Source: Limonium bicolor
Lineage: Eukaryota > Streptophyta > Magnoliopsida > Caryophyllales > Plumbaginaceae
Assembly: GCA_023374045.1 (NCBI GenBank)
Contig: CM041783.1
Span: forward strand, 127,411,503-127,475,502
DNA length: 64,000 nucleotides
Direction: 5' to 3'
Positions within the stretch are counted from its first letter, which is position 1. Each line of letters opens with the position of its first letter. The translations under genes were made by a program, and so were the position numbers. This document shows, one piece after another, positions 11,257-24,849 of the stretch. The notes beneath the pieces were generated by a model. The model did not search any database, had not been told where the DNA came from, and saw only the letters and a program-made list of their open reading frames with translations.

Positions 11257-14200
11257 ATCTACCCCCCTTAAAAAGGACTTCGCCCCGAAGTCTCATATCT
11301 AAGTTCAAATGGTTGTGGGGAATCAAGTTCCGCTAAGCATCCACAACTCAATTCTATTTTAGGGATCAAGTCCCAAGTTCCACTACTTCTCAGTTCGTTG
11401 TATATATTCAATTATAACATACAGTATAATGAGCATGAAAGGTCATCACCAAAAACCACTTAGTGCAGTGCAACGTAGTGCACGTACTTCATTCATAGCA
11501 GTGTAGCATAGTACAGATCATGCAAACATGGAGTCATTCCAATATAGTATGACGTAGTACACATAATTTCGTAGTGCCAAAGTAGCTTCAATATAGTGTA
11601 ACGTAGTACACATAATCCATTCATGCTAGTGTAACGTAGTACACATCATCAAGTAAGAGTTCATAGAATCACAAAGTCATACTTGTTCACATACAAATCA
11701 CAGTGCAACAGTACAATGAAAGTGTACTTCCATGCTAAAATGCTAAAACGCGGTAGGCTCTCCCCCCTTAAAAAGAGGGGTATGCCCCCGTACCCTAGAC
11801 TATCACAACTTGTCTGGAAATAGTGAGCAATCTTCACTCTTATTAAAACTTACGATTAGTTTAAAAGATAGCCTCTCGGCTGTAAGATTTTAGGTGGGTA
11901 TGGCACATATTTTGGTTAAGATACGTGAAATACGTTGTGCATTTCCCTTGAGCTCAGTAGATAATTTTAACTGATGGGACCACCCGCTTCCGTTGCGTGA
12001 CTCTAAATAACTAATGTTCAATCATTTTGGAATAGTCCTAAATGCGCTTCATAGGTGGTATATTTAAGTTTCTTTATTTTCACATGTAGGGTTGATGAGT
12101 TGTGTTCACCATTATTTTCGTTTGATTGTCAATGTTGATCTTGACTGGACTTTTGTCCGTTTACGGGGTATTGCCCCTAAGAATTCATGCATTCTCTGAG
12201 ATGTTTTATTTTGCATTATCATGCTTTTATATTTGAATCCCGTATGTATGGGTGAAGGTGATCTTCCATCTTGTTTGTTGTCAAATTATTCCATGTCTTG
12301 TTTAGACTGTCGGATTGATTTGCCGCGGTATGCCACCGCTCCTGATTATCTTGTTTCTTTGTAGCTGTTAGTTGCAGCATAGCTTGGTATTCTTCGTTGT
12401 ATATCTTTTTACTGTACGTCGGCTTCCAATAATATTGTAAGGTTTGTCCATCCTGTGATGTTCAGGCACATGTGATGTATCTTTCATTATCCTTTTTGAG
12501 CAAATCTACTACGAGGTTCTTCCTCTATGTGGCATATACTGTAATACAGTTCACCTTCCATTTGATTTTTCGTCGTGAGTTCTTTTCCTGTGTTCTTCCC
12601 GCTAGTTGCCTTCGCATATGGGGTATCTTCTTGATATATATTATTACTTACTTGTCCAATTTAGGATTACTCCTTGTCAAGTCCATAAGCTCTCGCACGT
12701 TTGGTTGAAGCATTCTTCCTTCCATGGGTCCTTACCCGATTGGTTTACTATATAAATTCATCATTGATAGTGGTAGCGTCCTGATAGTGGGGTTCATCAT
12801 CTATGTCGGTGTTGCTGATGCATTCAGTGGTTCAGTTGTTGTAAATAGTTGTAGTATTCTTGTTGGTCTTGACTTTGTCTTCTATTCGTCACCTCTTGTA
12901 GCTGTAATCGTCGGCCTTTGGGTCTTGAATAAATACTGGGGTATATTAAAGTTCTTCTCTTTGACCTTCAGGTCATCATCCCGTGGTTCATTATTTGGGT
13001 TTACTGTTACCATATTCGGTTTTCATTTTCAATGTAATGTATGAGCTACGGTCGAGTCGTGCATCTTGTATATAATATATAAAGATTTCCTGTTTATATT
13101 GATTCACTAATTGTCGGTATTACATACCCGGTCTTTTATTGTCTGTTCATTAAGTATACCACAGCAGGGTTCCCGTTAGGGTTTCTAACAAGGTACATAT
13201 TTCTCACAATTCCAAATGTTTCCACGGTTTATGAATTAACTCATGTGAGTATTAATATAATGTTTCTACTCTTTACATTTTACCAAGCTTATAGGTAGGT
13301 TCCCATTTAGTATACTGGGTTTGCACCCATAAATAAGGACATGAAAGTCTATCTTTCCCTTCAGATGGTAATATGGCCATATTTAGAAGGTAGTTTGAGA
13401 ATACTCCTATTATAGGTAATTGTTTCTTGATCCCATATTTAATTTATTAACATGGTTCGTGGTATAATAATTGTTAGTATTTCCTTCATAGTTGAGTATC
13501 TTTCCGACATACGCTGAGTTGTTTTAGCTATTAAATCTCTTCAGGATAGCTTGGTTAATTTAACTTTTAACTTACATCCTCAACATCTAATATACTTTTT
13601 AGACAGATTTTAGATTAGATTTAAGAACAAATATTTACTTATCACAGAGATATTGGTGACCACTTGTAGGGAGTCTCAGGAATCATCCAACCCTGCCGGG
13701 GTCAGCGTCAGTGTCGAACTATCCTTCCACTCCATTTTGTGTTTGGTTTTCCCTTGATCTGACCAGGACCAAGTTCGACCTCCCACGTCAAATATCAAAC
13801 AACCACATAATTGCAAATTTCAAAATTTTATCTTATCAAGACTTTGTGACGTGGTGATTACAACATTCTTCCTTGACTGTTATACAACTACTCTAGTAAC
13901 TGTTGTAACTTACACTCGAAACTAGTGTATTCCTTAATCCCCGGAATTAAATTCCTTTGATCGAATCATCAAGCGGGGAAGCCAGTTTTTCCTCTTGGCA
14001 TAAAAGATAAATTGTTATTAAACATCTAGACACATATTGTCTATTAATTATATTCAGCAATCATTCAACTCTAGGACCCATCATACAAGCAATAAATTCA
14101 GTTATGGACTTGGATACCTTGAGACATACTCTTCTCTTTAAAAGGCTTTATCTAGTATTTAACTAATCAGGGCTTGTTTATTGCATACACCTTGGTAATC

Positions 14201-15440
14201 ACTGCTTGGAAAAAAAGACAGTTATAGTTATTACTAAATCTGGAATAAGACTCCAAGAAAAGTTTTTATAACTCATTCTACAGTTAAGGTTCCATAAAGT
14301 ATTAATTCCTCCACCTTAAAGCTTGGCCTTTTCTTGTTACATTTAAACTCCATGGATCAGGTGAATCATATGTTCAACCTAGGTTAAATATCTTTTAATA
14401 TTAGTACCATTCCTAACTAGGGGTTCCCAGTTTGAATCCTACGGTTTGGTGACAAGACAATCAAAACTTGTGGTTCATTTCTATCTCTTAGAAATGTGGT
14501 TAATTCACCACTCAATGGCTTCCAAAAATAGGTCGCTTAGGTGTATAAAATAGAGGATTTATATATCGTTAGGAAAGTTCATGTGTAAAATGCTTGTTAC
14601 AAGTCAAGGGGTATGTTCTCCCCCCTTAAAAGTTTAACTTCCACTCACCTTTGGTGTATATCCAGTTCAAACTATTAGTATAGCTTACACTCCTCCATAG
14701 AGAATTATTTGTTACTATGATCATATAAAAAAAATATTACATTGGTGTTAGCTTCCTTTGATTTCCTGAGCTCTTTACTGGTATCCACAAATCGAGCTGT
14801 CATAAAAGACATATGCTCATATAAATCCATAAGGATAGTGTAGGACATATGCCTCAAAATAGGGTAGGTATATTTTATGATACTTATCCCTTTGAAATAT
14901 ATCAATACTCCTCAAAAGGTTTCAGATTTATAATCTCCCAATCATATATATTTATATATAGCATTTAGTTTTACTACTTTGGTGGTTCTCCTGACTTCAA
15001 AATATATGGATTCCAAGTTGTTCTCTTCTCACTGTTTATTAGGAATCCAGCATTGTCACTGTAATGATACTAGCTGAGACCCTTGGTATTTGAGCATGTA
15101 TTACATCCCGTGTTTACTTACATTGGATGTTTTAGTTGTATAGTGAGATTTTGTTATGATTTTCTTGATATTATAATTGGTTATTTTTGTAGGACTATTC
15201 TGATAGTCATACTTCAAGGTCTCGCACGGTCTTCTCGCGAAGTTAATAAGGGATTGTAAGATTTTCCCATCCCGCACTGGGCAGCAAGCTCAGTGCCTGG
15301 GTATCCCATAAAATTCAGTGTTTTTCTCTTCCCGTGTGGGTCTTCGTTCTCTTTTGTTTGGTCTACTGGAGCAGCACTTGTTGTAGCATGTGCGCCATGC
15401 AGGTTGGATCATCATGCAGTGTATGTCCATTGAGATATAC
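11257..15440 (-). mobile_element. Family B internal region 2, first part (interrupted by D)
   Basis: This is a close copy of internal region 1 from its polypurine tract to the point matching 5083. It is cut by the D insertion at 15441 and resumes at 33802. Adding the pieces gives about 4,563 bp, matching internal region 1 (4,558 bp). The two internal regions differ by scattered substitutions and small indels. No retroelement protein motif was found. Confidence 0.85.
15436..15440. other. Target-site duplication of the D insertion
   Basis: TATAC at 15436-15440 is repeated at 33797-33801, directly flanking the TGTAACACCC start and the GGGGTATTTCA end of D. The uninterrupted B copy (5080 region) has this sequence once. 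Confidence 0.9.
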
Positions 15441-16786
15441 TGTAACACCCTTACCATTAATGCTGTGCTTACCGTCCAATCTCCTTACACATCAGATACA
15501 CGCAGCGGATACATACTTACATACAGTGGGTGATACAATGCCGTTAGTCACCCACGTGACTAACAAGGCTACTGCTACTACATACAGCATCGGTCTGATG
15601 GACCGGAATCCCGAGTACTACACATCCATAATACATACTCCATTCATTAAACAAATACAACAATGCTCCATTCAATACTTACTTCTCCATAATCCATACA
15701 ATACAATATACTTAACCGAGTCTACTAGGATCCTTGTACAATTATAATATCTCTTCCAAGTTCATACATACTCACTAAGAGTCTACATCTACCCATTCCT
15801 CACAGCTACTTACTTCCTAAGTACAAGGGTGTGCCGTCGGTCTCTTACCTTGACCACATCCGCTTCGGGTACCTGCACACTAAAAACGTTCCCCCTAGGG
15901 GGTCAGCTTTCGCTGCGCATGATAACCGCATACCCCGCGTACTAGTGAGGGTACGCCGACCACTTGGTCGAATACATGCAGTTCATTTTCATACAAACAT
16001 ACATGCATACATGCTCTTATACACAATATTACAATACATTACGCAAGGCATACACACATACATACACTTCATTGCATACAAGAAGTACAACATAAACCAT
16101 CCAATACATACTTACCTTTTCCCGAATTACGCATACACATTACATACACAACTACAATACTTGTTAGCTTCATTGGTCCACCCGGGTTAATCGGGTGGAG
16201 ATTACTCTTTTACTCGTTACTTCATACATACGCATACATACTCATACTCATACATACTTACGGATCCATACTTACTTACTCTTACTCTTACTCAAATTAA
16301 GTCGTCGGGACCTCCGGCCCTGGGGACTACTCCGTCCCACCTCCGGGATTTACTCGACTCACCAATCCGGGATGCTACCCATTTAAGGGATTTGGGCCGC
16401 GGACCAGTTTAAGAGTCAGGAATTGCAGCCAACCTCTTGTGACTCGGCATCCTCATGCGTGGCCGAAGCTATATCGGACTTCTACTCATTCCGGTTTACT
16501 CACTTAAGTTAGGCGTTAGGTAGTTAGGAATTAGCAGAAGTCATTCATTCAAGCCACAATAATACAATACAAGACTCATATACACATCCATACAAAATAC
16601 ATTACAATATACAAGTACACTACAAAATACAATACACTTCATCATCATTCATATGTTTCATGAATTATACAAACTATTGTTCAAGACAAATATCAAGAAC
16701 AATGTAAACAAGCACAAGTAAGTGGAATATAATCCGATTCGTGCATTTATCTTATTAGGTGGTCAAATAAGCACACAAATCGGGGT

Positions 16787-17350
16787 AACCAGATTAGGAT
16801 ACAGGGCATGAAGAAATCATACCTTTCACCGTTGACTTTGGACTCACCGACTCCCTTCGGTGTTCAACTATTTGAATCCTATCACATACATACAGTTGGA
16901 TGGTTAATTATCCATAATTAACCTTACTTATTACTTTCCTAAAGTTTCCTAGTTTATACTTACTAACTCTTTGTTACTTGCATACATTTACTTAAGTTAC
17001 TTACTTACAATTATTTTCTAAGCTTGTTTATAGCCTTAATGACCATTAAACATCATTAATTATGTCTTAACCAGATTAGGATACAGGGCATGAAGAAATC
17101 ATACCTTTCACCGTTGACTTTGGACTCACCGACTCCCTTCGGTGTTCAACTATTTGAATCCTATCACATACATATAGTTGGATGGTTAATTATCCATAAT
17201 TAACCTTACTTATTACTTTCCTAAAGTTTCCTAGTTTATACTTACTAACTCTTTGTTACTTGCATACATTTACTTAAGTTACTTACTTACAATTATTTTC
17301 TAAGCTTGTTTATAGCCTTAATGACCATTAAACATCATTAATTATGTCTT
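16787..17350. repeat. 282-bp tandem duplication inside the D LTR
   Basis: The 282-bp unit 16787-17068 is repeated almost perfectly as 17069-17350. It includes part of the leader block conserved between families (16787-16840 and 17069-17122), so this LTR carries that block twice. Confidence 0.9.
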
Positions 17351-17430
17351 AAGCATCTTATACAATCATTACCCATCCTTACCCTACCTTAGAAGAGCTT
17401 TAGAACACATTCTGGAGGGTTTTTAGGGGT

Positions 17431-17743
17431 GTCCGGGTTTACAAACCCGGACCATGGTGTTTGTTCAGTCTCGGTTGAAAATTATGTGTGGTCCGGGTTT
17501 AGGGCTGGGTTTACAAACCCGGACCATACACTGCTATTCCTCTCGGGTGAAAAATTTGGGTGGTCCGGGTTTGCGAATTGGTTTGCAAACCCGGACCATT
17601 CCTTTGCAAATCTCTCGGGTGTATTTTTGGGGTGGTCCGGGTTAGTGTCTTGGTTTGTAAACCCGGACCATCACTTGCAAAACCTTTCTGTCATGTTTTT
17701 AGGCTAGTCCGGGTTTGTGCGCTGGTTTGCAAACCCGGACTAG
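17431..17743. repeat. Array of five GC-rich hairpins, 72-bp period, D LTR
   Basis: Five inverted repeats pair GGTCCGGGTTTG-type arms with CAAACCCGGACC-type arms. The left arms of the last four start at 490, 562, 634 and 706 past 17000, exactly 72 bp apart. The first hairpin is shorter and lacks the inner spacer. Linkers between hairpins differ in sequence. Confidence 0.85.
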
Positions 17744-18988
17744 TTACAGTATTGTAACATATATGAGTTTCTGAGTTTGTTTCAACTCCGAACTTCTACC
17801 AATCTCTTCCCTAATATTTCCACATATAATCTAGTATTTTTTAACTTTGTTTAAGCATTTTAAACTAGCCCAAACCATATCTATCCAAATCTGTTACATT
17901 ATCATCCTTACTGTAATTTTTCTTCCTCTGTTACATTTCTACTTCTTCAAATAATGCTACAGACCTTCCTATTCTTCTTCCCACTAACTCAAAGACTTTT
18001 ACACTAGTCTAATTTAGTTTGACAACTTACATTGCTCCATTCTAGTTCTACTCAACTACACCTCTTCCTCATAAATACAAACCAAGGTAACAACCCCACA
18101 TTTCCTTCTCTGAACATATCCATGTTCTTTCTTCTACAATAGTACTTAAGTCTCTTAACTCCTAACCAAAATTCGACAAAGGTTCCCTACATTCCCAAGT
18201 ATTCTCACCACATCAATTCATTCACTCAAAACTGCCTATATTACCTGTTCATCAATAGCATCAACATACAATTCTCCAATACATATACTAGGTGCTAAAC
18301 ATCCACTTAATTCCCTGCACATATCATTCCTTTCCTCCAGATTTATACAAGCTTTTAAATGTCTTTTATAGCTTTAAAACATTTTGGTATTCCTCCACAC
18401 TATACTACTACTCAATACCATTTACACTTAACAACTTATTTACTTGTTTTCAAAGGCTTCAAACTACAATTACCGTTCACATTAATATACCCATACTCTT
18501 CCTATTGTTACGGTGATGTCTAAACCATTGTTAAAACAACATACTTATGCGCATACATACATCAAAACTGTACAGAGACTTCTCTTTACCTTGGGTTTCC
18601 TTCATTCCTTTTTCTTTTCCTCCTTCTCCTTTCTTGCTCCTCTTTCCTTCCTTGTTTTTCTTGGTTTATTTAAGCCAAGCTACACCATGTAACCAAGCAC
18701 ACGCATACACACCAAAACTAGTGAATTTTCTATCCCACGTATTAAACCCTAACTTTGTGAGAAACCATTTAAACCACTTAGTAGGTCTTACCTTGAGCTT
18801 CTAATGGAGTTTTTGAGTAGAAAATGACAAGGCTCCAACTCCTCTTTGAAATGCCAAAATCGGCTAACAATGGCATAATATTACTCACGTGCGTTTTGGA
18901 TTTGCAAGGGAAAATGGAAAAGAGTGAAGCTTTGGTCTTTTTTTTACCTTAGAACATGAAGAAGATGATAGGTCTTCTAATGGTGCTC

Positions 18989-18993
18989 TTTAA
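18989..18993. other. Target-site duplication of element A
   Basis: TTTAA precedes the 5' LTR of A and is repeated at 32927-32931 after its 3' LTR, with family D sequence on both outer sides. Confidence 0.9.
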
Positions 18994-21398
18994 TGAAATA
19001 CCCCAAACCTTGGTATGTTGTGTAAATGTTAAACTATGGTATTTAAAGGCTAAAAAGTGCCTTAGAAACATAAATGAACCATTTAAACCATGGTAAAACA
19101 CAATAAAACACTAAGACATGGTTTGAGCAAAAACATGCTCTAAGCTTGGAGTGAACTTGGTTAGGACCCAAAGAGCCTACCAAGACTTGATAATGTTTAA
19201 TTATGACTTTATAAGGCTAATTAAGTCCTTAGGAAACTTTGGTAGACAATGAAACCAAACAAAACACAAATAAATACCTTAAGGTCAATAAGAGCAAAAA
19301 TGTGCTCTAAGCTTGGGATAAATGTGTATAAGACCTAATGGTCATACCTATACTTTATAAATATGTTAATGAACATATTAAATCAATTACCAAAGAAAAC
19401 CAAGCTTGAAAACAAGTTAAAACACAAAATGTGCTTTAAGGAGTCTTAAAGCACGTTTTTGAAAAATTGTCTTGTAAATGAGTTTTGAATGGCTAAATGT
19501 CCATCATTACTCTTTAATTAACATGTGTACTATATAGTATCACATTTGGGTGGCTATATCAATGGGAAATCAAAAATTTCACTTCTATGTGCCTTGTTAT
19601 TGGTGAATAGTGATTTTTATAACTAGTTTGTAACATATAATGTTATAAGTGAGACAATTGACTAATAAAGTCTAAAATACCCCTAGGTAGTATATGGGGG
19701 CCGGTTTTTATCAAGGTGAGTCACCAACATGTAAAAATCAAATAAGGAAAGGAAGGGTAGGAAGGTAAAAAGGAGAAAGTTACCTTTTAATACAAATATC
19801 TTGCTAAAGCAAGTTCTATCTTCATTTCTCCTTTCCTCCTTCACTTCACACGCCTCCAACCTCCCTTCTTGCTCTCTTTTACGAGCTGCTACAGCAACAC
19901 CAACATCACCATTGTTTTCCATCTTTGACCACTTGTAAAACCTAGCTCACTTAACCAAATCAAAAACAAACACCACCATTCTCTTCCTCTCATCAAGCTC
20001 TTCAATTCTATCCTTTCAAAATCCCAAGAGCTCCATTTCGGTGCCAAGAGGAATCACCATGGGAGGAGCTAGAGCTCACCTTTTCACATATTCTTGTTCT
20101 CCTTTGCTTCAAGGTAAGGAAACTCAAAGAAAAATGACATTTCCTTCATGTTTTGTCATGTCCGAAAATCACTCTTAATGGAGTCATTATATTGCCTTGT
20201 TCTAGCTTCATTCCAAGCTTTCATGGACTAGGAGGAGTCCTCTCTTGATATATATTCAAGCTCTCTTTCCATTCCAAGGTAAAACAATCATGTTAATACC
20301 TTAAGATAATATGTAACCAGGGTTTACAATGAGATAAAGCTTAAAGCTTATATACTCATTTTAATGTTGGTATATTGTTTAGTTGTTGGCAAGGAACCAA
20401 ATGCCCTACCGGTTCTACAAGGAAACAAGAAAGAAATTTGTGAGGAAAAGAGGTAAACAACCTATCTTAATGTGGTTTAATGCCTTAGGAGGAATAAGCT
20501 TATAATGCTTGTTAAAATACCTAAGGAGCCAATGGTGAATGAGCTAGTAAAATGCTCTCAAGGAGTTTATTAAAGGAATATGTATGGTTGGGTGTATTTG
20601 CAGGTCAAAGGCATTATTATGTGGGAAATTCAGTGTTTAAGGTTTATGCAATTTAAGGGCCTAAGTGCCAAGCAATTTAAGTTATGCACTATATTGTGAT
20701 GTAGTGCCAAATGTGTGAAGTTTGTGTATAAAATGTGTTTGATGGATTTTAGGTGTTCTTGAATGAATTAAGGTAAAAACCTAAGTGGTTGGATGTGGGT
20801 ATATACTAGAGAAGCTATGGCCAAATTTGGGAAATGTGTAAGAAGTTCTGAGTGTTGTAAGTGAGTTTTGGTGAACTAGGAAGGATTAAAGGTGAATGAA
20901 TGTTTACTTGAGAGGGAAACATGTATTAAAGTGATTCAGAGTGATGCAAGGATTTAGGCATTATCTTGGAAGTTTTAGAAATCTATGGGTGTTCTTAAGA
21001 TGTATTTAAGTCTTGGAGGAGTTTGTTTAAGGTTTAGGTAATGTTGGTGTTCAAAGAATAAATGATGTTTAGGTAAGGTTTTGAGTAAGTTGTGAAAAGG
21101 AGATTTAGTTAGTAAGAAAAGAAGTTGAGAGATGATGATAAGGTGTAGAGGAAACACCTTGGTGTTGTGGTCATTATAGGTGAAATGCCACCTAGAAATC
21201 ATAAGGAGAAAACATTGTAAGTGTTAGGAATTTTGTGGAGATATAAGTAAAGGTTTAAGGAATTAGGAAAAATAGTTTTGTGAGTGTTTAAGAATATCTT
21301 AAGGGTGTGTTTGAAGTGCCAAATGATGTTAGAACACATTAAGAGGTCTTAGGAGAAGTTTGGTGAAGATTTGGCAAAGTTTGGGTAAGTTTAGGAGG

Positions 21399-21659
21399 CG
21401 ACCGACCCAGGGGCCGACCCAGTTTTTGGGTCGGTCGAGCCTCTGTTAGATGTTAGGAAAGTGTTCGGTAATGGTCCGACCCAAAAGGGTGGGTCGGACA
21501 TGGGTCGGTCGGTCAAGTTACAAAGGAGGGAAAATGTTCGCACATGGACCGACCCAGAATGGTGGGTCGGACGTGGGTCGGACGGGCATGTTATAAGGAA
21601 GTAAAAGGGTTCTGTAATGGACCGACCCAGCTGTGGGTCGGACGGTGGGTCGGTCGACC
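21399..21659. repeat. Array of GC-rich hairpins, 73-bp period, A 5' LTR
   Basis: Four units begin with GACCGACCC or GTCCGACCC at about 21400, 21473, 21546 and 21619, each followed by the complementary GGGTCGGAC/GGGTCGGTC arms, often doubled. The same array is at 30708-30965 in the 3' LTR and 37328-37585 in the duplicated piece. Confidence 0.85.
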
Positions 21660-21966
21660 AAAAACATGGTTTAAGGTTATGAAATGATATGAGATGATGG
21701 GGATTGATAGGTAATGATGTTATAAGGATGTTAAGGACATGTTAGGTGAGTTTTAATGACAATAAAGTGGGCTAAAAGTTGTATTAAAATGTGAGAGTAA
21801 AACAAGTTAAAAATGTTAAGTTATGTAACTAAGTTAACGGGGAAAAATTAAGCGTTGACATTAAATAATCAAGCAAACCCCGAGTTAATGAAAACACATG
21901 TGATGTTAACAGTTGTTCGAGAATTTGCTCGAGGAACATAAGTGGACGTGGTAAAGTGGACCCCGG

Positions 21967-22024
21967 TGACAGGTATGGTTTTCTTGCAACCTGTGTCCTA
22001 CCGGATTACACCGGCTTGTATGCC
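21967..22024 (+). other. Leader-like block conserved across LTR families
   Basis: The phrases GACAGGTATGG, TTTCTTGCAACCTG and CCGGATTACACCGGCTTG line up, in element sense, with similar phrases in B (minus strand 6724-6792), C (52870-52945) and D (minus strand 16760-16840). The surrounding LTR sequence is much less alike. It may be part of the transcribed leader or promoter. Confidence 0.55.
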
Positions 22025-23628
22025 AATGTGTTTTCTGTATGTTTGCCACGTTATGAGATAAATCATGAAACGAGTTTACAGTCGTTATTGTTATTGTATG
22101 TTACGTGCCGATACCGGTAACCTCGAATGCGCTTGAAGGGCTAGTTAACCTCTATTAGGTAAACGTAGGAGAACGGTATCCGGTAACAACGTTTCCGACT
22201 TAAGGAACGTTCTAACCACGGCTATGCGTGAGTTGGTTATGTGATGTTTGTGCGTGATGTTTGTATGTGAATGTATGACTCTCTCCTCCCTTGTGTGCTT
22301 AACTCGGTTATGATACCGTATGGTGTGTGGTTGTGGTAGGCTCCATAATGGATCTCTAACTACTTATTTATAAGAGTCTATGGGCTAATGGGGGGTGAGG
22401 AGTCCGGTTGTTCCGGCCACGCGTGTGATGGATGGGGGTCGTTATCATATCCAGTTCGGCTCCCTTGGTGTATGTTTAGGTGGTATTCCAATTTGGTTTC
22501 AACCTTCCCTTAGCTTATCCAAAGCTAGTTTACTGACTCACGTCGGGCCACAGGGGCATACTGTGTTGTTTGGTGTGCTTGGGATCACTATATCCGACAC
22601 ACCTTGGGTTTAAGTCAACCGTTCAAATAACAGGATGGTGATGAGGTAATTAACGAGCTTGGTATGAGTTTGGCAACAACCTCTATGCTCATGGTATGGA
22701 CTAACTATGGTGGAAGGATCTTAATGTGAACCGTTCTCGAGGTGATATGTATTGTTGTGTGATATGCAAAATACCTTGCTATGCTTTGGCTTATATATAT
22801 ATTGGATGTTTTTAAATGAATGCAATGCGGTCATGTGTCCGTCGAGACAAGAAAGGGTTGTTATGTTTGTTATGTGTAGGATGAGTTATGTTGTAGGATA
22901 TGGAATGTGTGGATCATGGAAATGAATCCCAGTTGGTGACAAGAGGCGTTTAAGGATAACCCGATTAATGGGTACACGTCATTCGTTAAGGAAGTAGCTC
23001 CGTTCTAGAGGAGAGCCACTCTAGGGTTTAAGGAATCATTGGATGGTTGGTTAGGTGTGGATGTGTTGGTTATAGGTTGAGCCCGTTGAGGCGAAATGTT
23101 ATGTGTTGTATGACTATGGTTGTATGCATGATTTAAATATAATCAACTGCATGCTAAGACGACAATTAGTTGTGCGTGGCCCGGTAGCATGTGGGCTGCG
23201 GGATTACCATACCAGCAAAGGTGCTGAGCCCCTTGGGGCCACCCCTTTCTCTTCTTTTCCTATTTCAGGTACGAAGTGCTGGAAGCCGTTCGAGAGTAGG
23301 ACGGGTAGTCATTGTACATGGGTAAACTTTAAGGGTATGTATACAGAAGGTGTAGTAAGACCGAAATTGTTATCGGCAGTAGTTGTAAATACTCGGTACA
23401 GGGGGAGTGTATGTATATAATAAATGTTGAAGATGGAATGAGTATCGTATTGTGTAGTTGCTCGGGAATCTAGTCCATCAGACCGATACAAATGTACATA
23501 TATTAGCCTTGTTAGCCACGTAGGTGGTTAACGGCGTGTAACACCATTGGAATAAGTAATGTGATGAGTTGAGTTTCCGCTGCAGATTGTTATTATGTGT
23601 TTGTTGTTGGATGGGGTGTTACAAAAAG

Positions 23629-23656
23629 TGGTATCAGAGCGAAGTATCGCTCTGAT
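23629..23656 (+). promoter_or_regulatory. Primer-binding site of element A inside a perfect hairpin
   Basis: TGGTATCAGAGC (23629-23640) matches the initiator tRNA-Met 3' end. ATCAGAGCG (23633-23641) pairs perfectly with CGCTCTGAT (23648-23656) around a 6-base loop, so most of the site can fold on itself. Confidence 0.9.
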
Positions 23657-24849
23657 GACTGAGTTACCGAGCTTAGGGAATACCGAGTTAGGATTTAAGT
23701 ACTTTGGGTTAAGGGTTGAGTGATAGCGTGAGAGATACGCTAGTTAGGAACTACCAGTGACTACTGGAAACCTACAATATCCATCCCACCCTCCACAATC
23801 CCTGTTATATAACTTGGGGAACAACGCCAGAGAGATGGAAGTCCACTCTTACTCGGGAATACCCGATCTGGCTGCTATTGATTACCTTTAAGGTACGGAG
23901 AACCTGCCATACGGTAGATCCCGAAAATTGGGAATCCCGGAGGCGGTCTCCACCTAAATGATGTTAACCGCACTTAATAGCGAAGAATGAAGGATTTTGT
24001 GTATAGAAGAATGGAATTTCTGGCAACCTCGGTCGACATGCAGAGCAGTCGAGAACAACCAGCTTGCAACGCACCTACCGTGCAACAGGCAAGAAATGGA
24101 TTAATGACACCCGAGACAAGTGTCTACGGAACCACAGTTGATAAATAAAACACCAACGGTATACCAACCGACAAGGGAACTACAACGTAGTGCCCAAATA
24201 CGTGGAACGGGTTACAAAGAGAATACAATACTAAGAAAAAGGGGTCTCCCAGAATGGGAAACACCCTAGTTAATGATTATTACGTGGAAACAGTGATAAG
24301 TCACCTAGAGGAGTATCCATCAAGGCAGTAAGATCAGTGGGGGCCAACAAGGCCACTGATGACAATATGTGTCAAAACAATACCACAATCGGTAGGTGTC
24401 AAACCGATAGCCAGTTAGCATGGCGCACTTGCCATAGCAAGTGCTGCTATAACAGGGCTGTTCGGGAAATTCATAACCACTACAGGTACTTGGAAAAGTA
24501 CCATGGAGTTAAATGTGATCGTCATAACAGTGGAAGGGCCTGTTAGCCTAACCTCTGTAATTGGAAGTACACCAGTCAGCAAGAAGCTAGACTTGGCTAA
24601 GGTAAGAAGATGTTGTGAAACCATGGAAATTTTTCTTTCAAACCTAATCTTTCACAAACCCTTTTCTTTTCAAACCAGATTTTCTTTCAACCAACACTTC
24701 TTTCCAACCTTCTTTAAACCAAACCAGTGAAACCAAGAGCAACTGACAAGGATGCAACAGTGGATAAACCTTCCCTCGATTAAGTTCGGGAAGTAAGGAA
24801 TGAATATTGTCACGGGACAATATAAGGGAGTTGACAACAGAATACTTCA

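Larger units (their letters stand above)
15441..18993 (-). mobile_element. Family D solo LTR, first part
   Basis: D begins TGTAACACCC and, after the A insertion, ends TTCGGGGTATTTCA at 33796 with a matching 5-bp target duplication. The joined length is about 4.4 kb and no primer site, internal domain or second LTR is present, so it is a solo LTR. It contains ATAC- and TACTT-rich simple sequence (about 16200-16300), a 282-bp tandem duplication, a hairpin array and a pyrimidine-rich stretch (about 18580-18670). No gene is visible. Confidence 0.85.
18994..23623 (+). mobile_element. Family A element, 5' LTR (4.63 kb)
   Basis: The LTR runs from TGAAATACCCCAAACC to GGATGGGGTGTTACA and is followed by an initiator tRNA-Met primer site. 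It matches the 3' LTR at 28307-32926 nearly base for base; most differences are single-base indels, with few substitutions, so the element is young. Parts (for example 19390-19560) are clearly related to the LTR of element C (48850-49010). It contains a pyrimidine-rich leader-like stretch (about 19820-19990), several AAGGTAAG/AAGGTAAA donor-like sites, a TTGCAGGT acceptor-like site near 20600, and a hairpin array. Confidence 0.92.

Noticed and set aside
17431..17743. Regularly spaced palindromic repeats resembling a CRISPR array
   Set aside because: Plant LTR context, hairpins of varying arm length, related linkers and no cas genes; it is an LTR-internal hairpin array.
19683..19922. Minus-strand frame MENNGDVGVAVAARK, repeated at 29047-29232
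   Set aside because: It is the complement of a pyrimidine-rich LTR leader-like stretch and is truncated by an indel in the second LTR, so it is not maintained.
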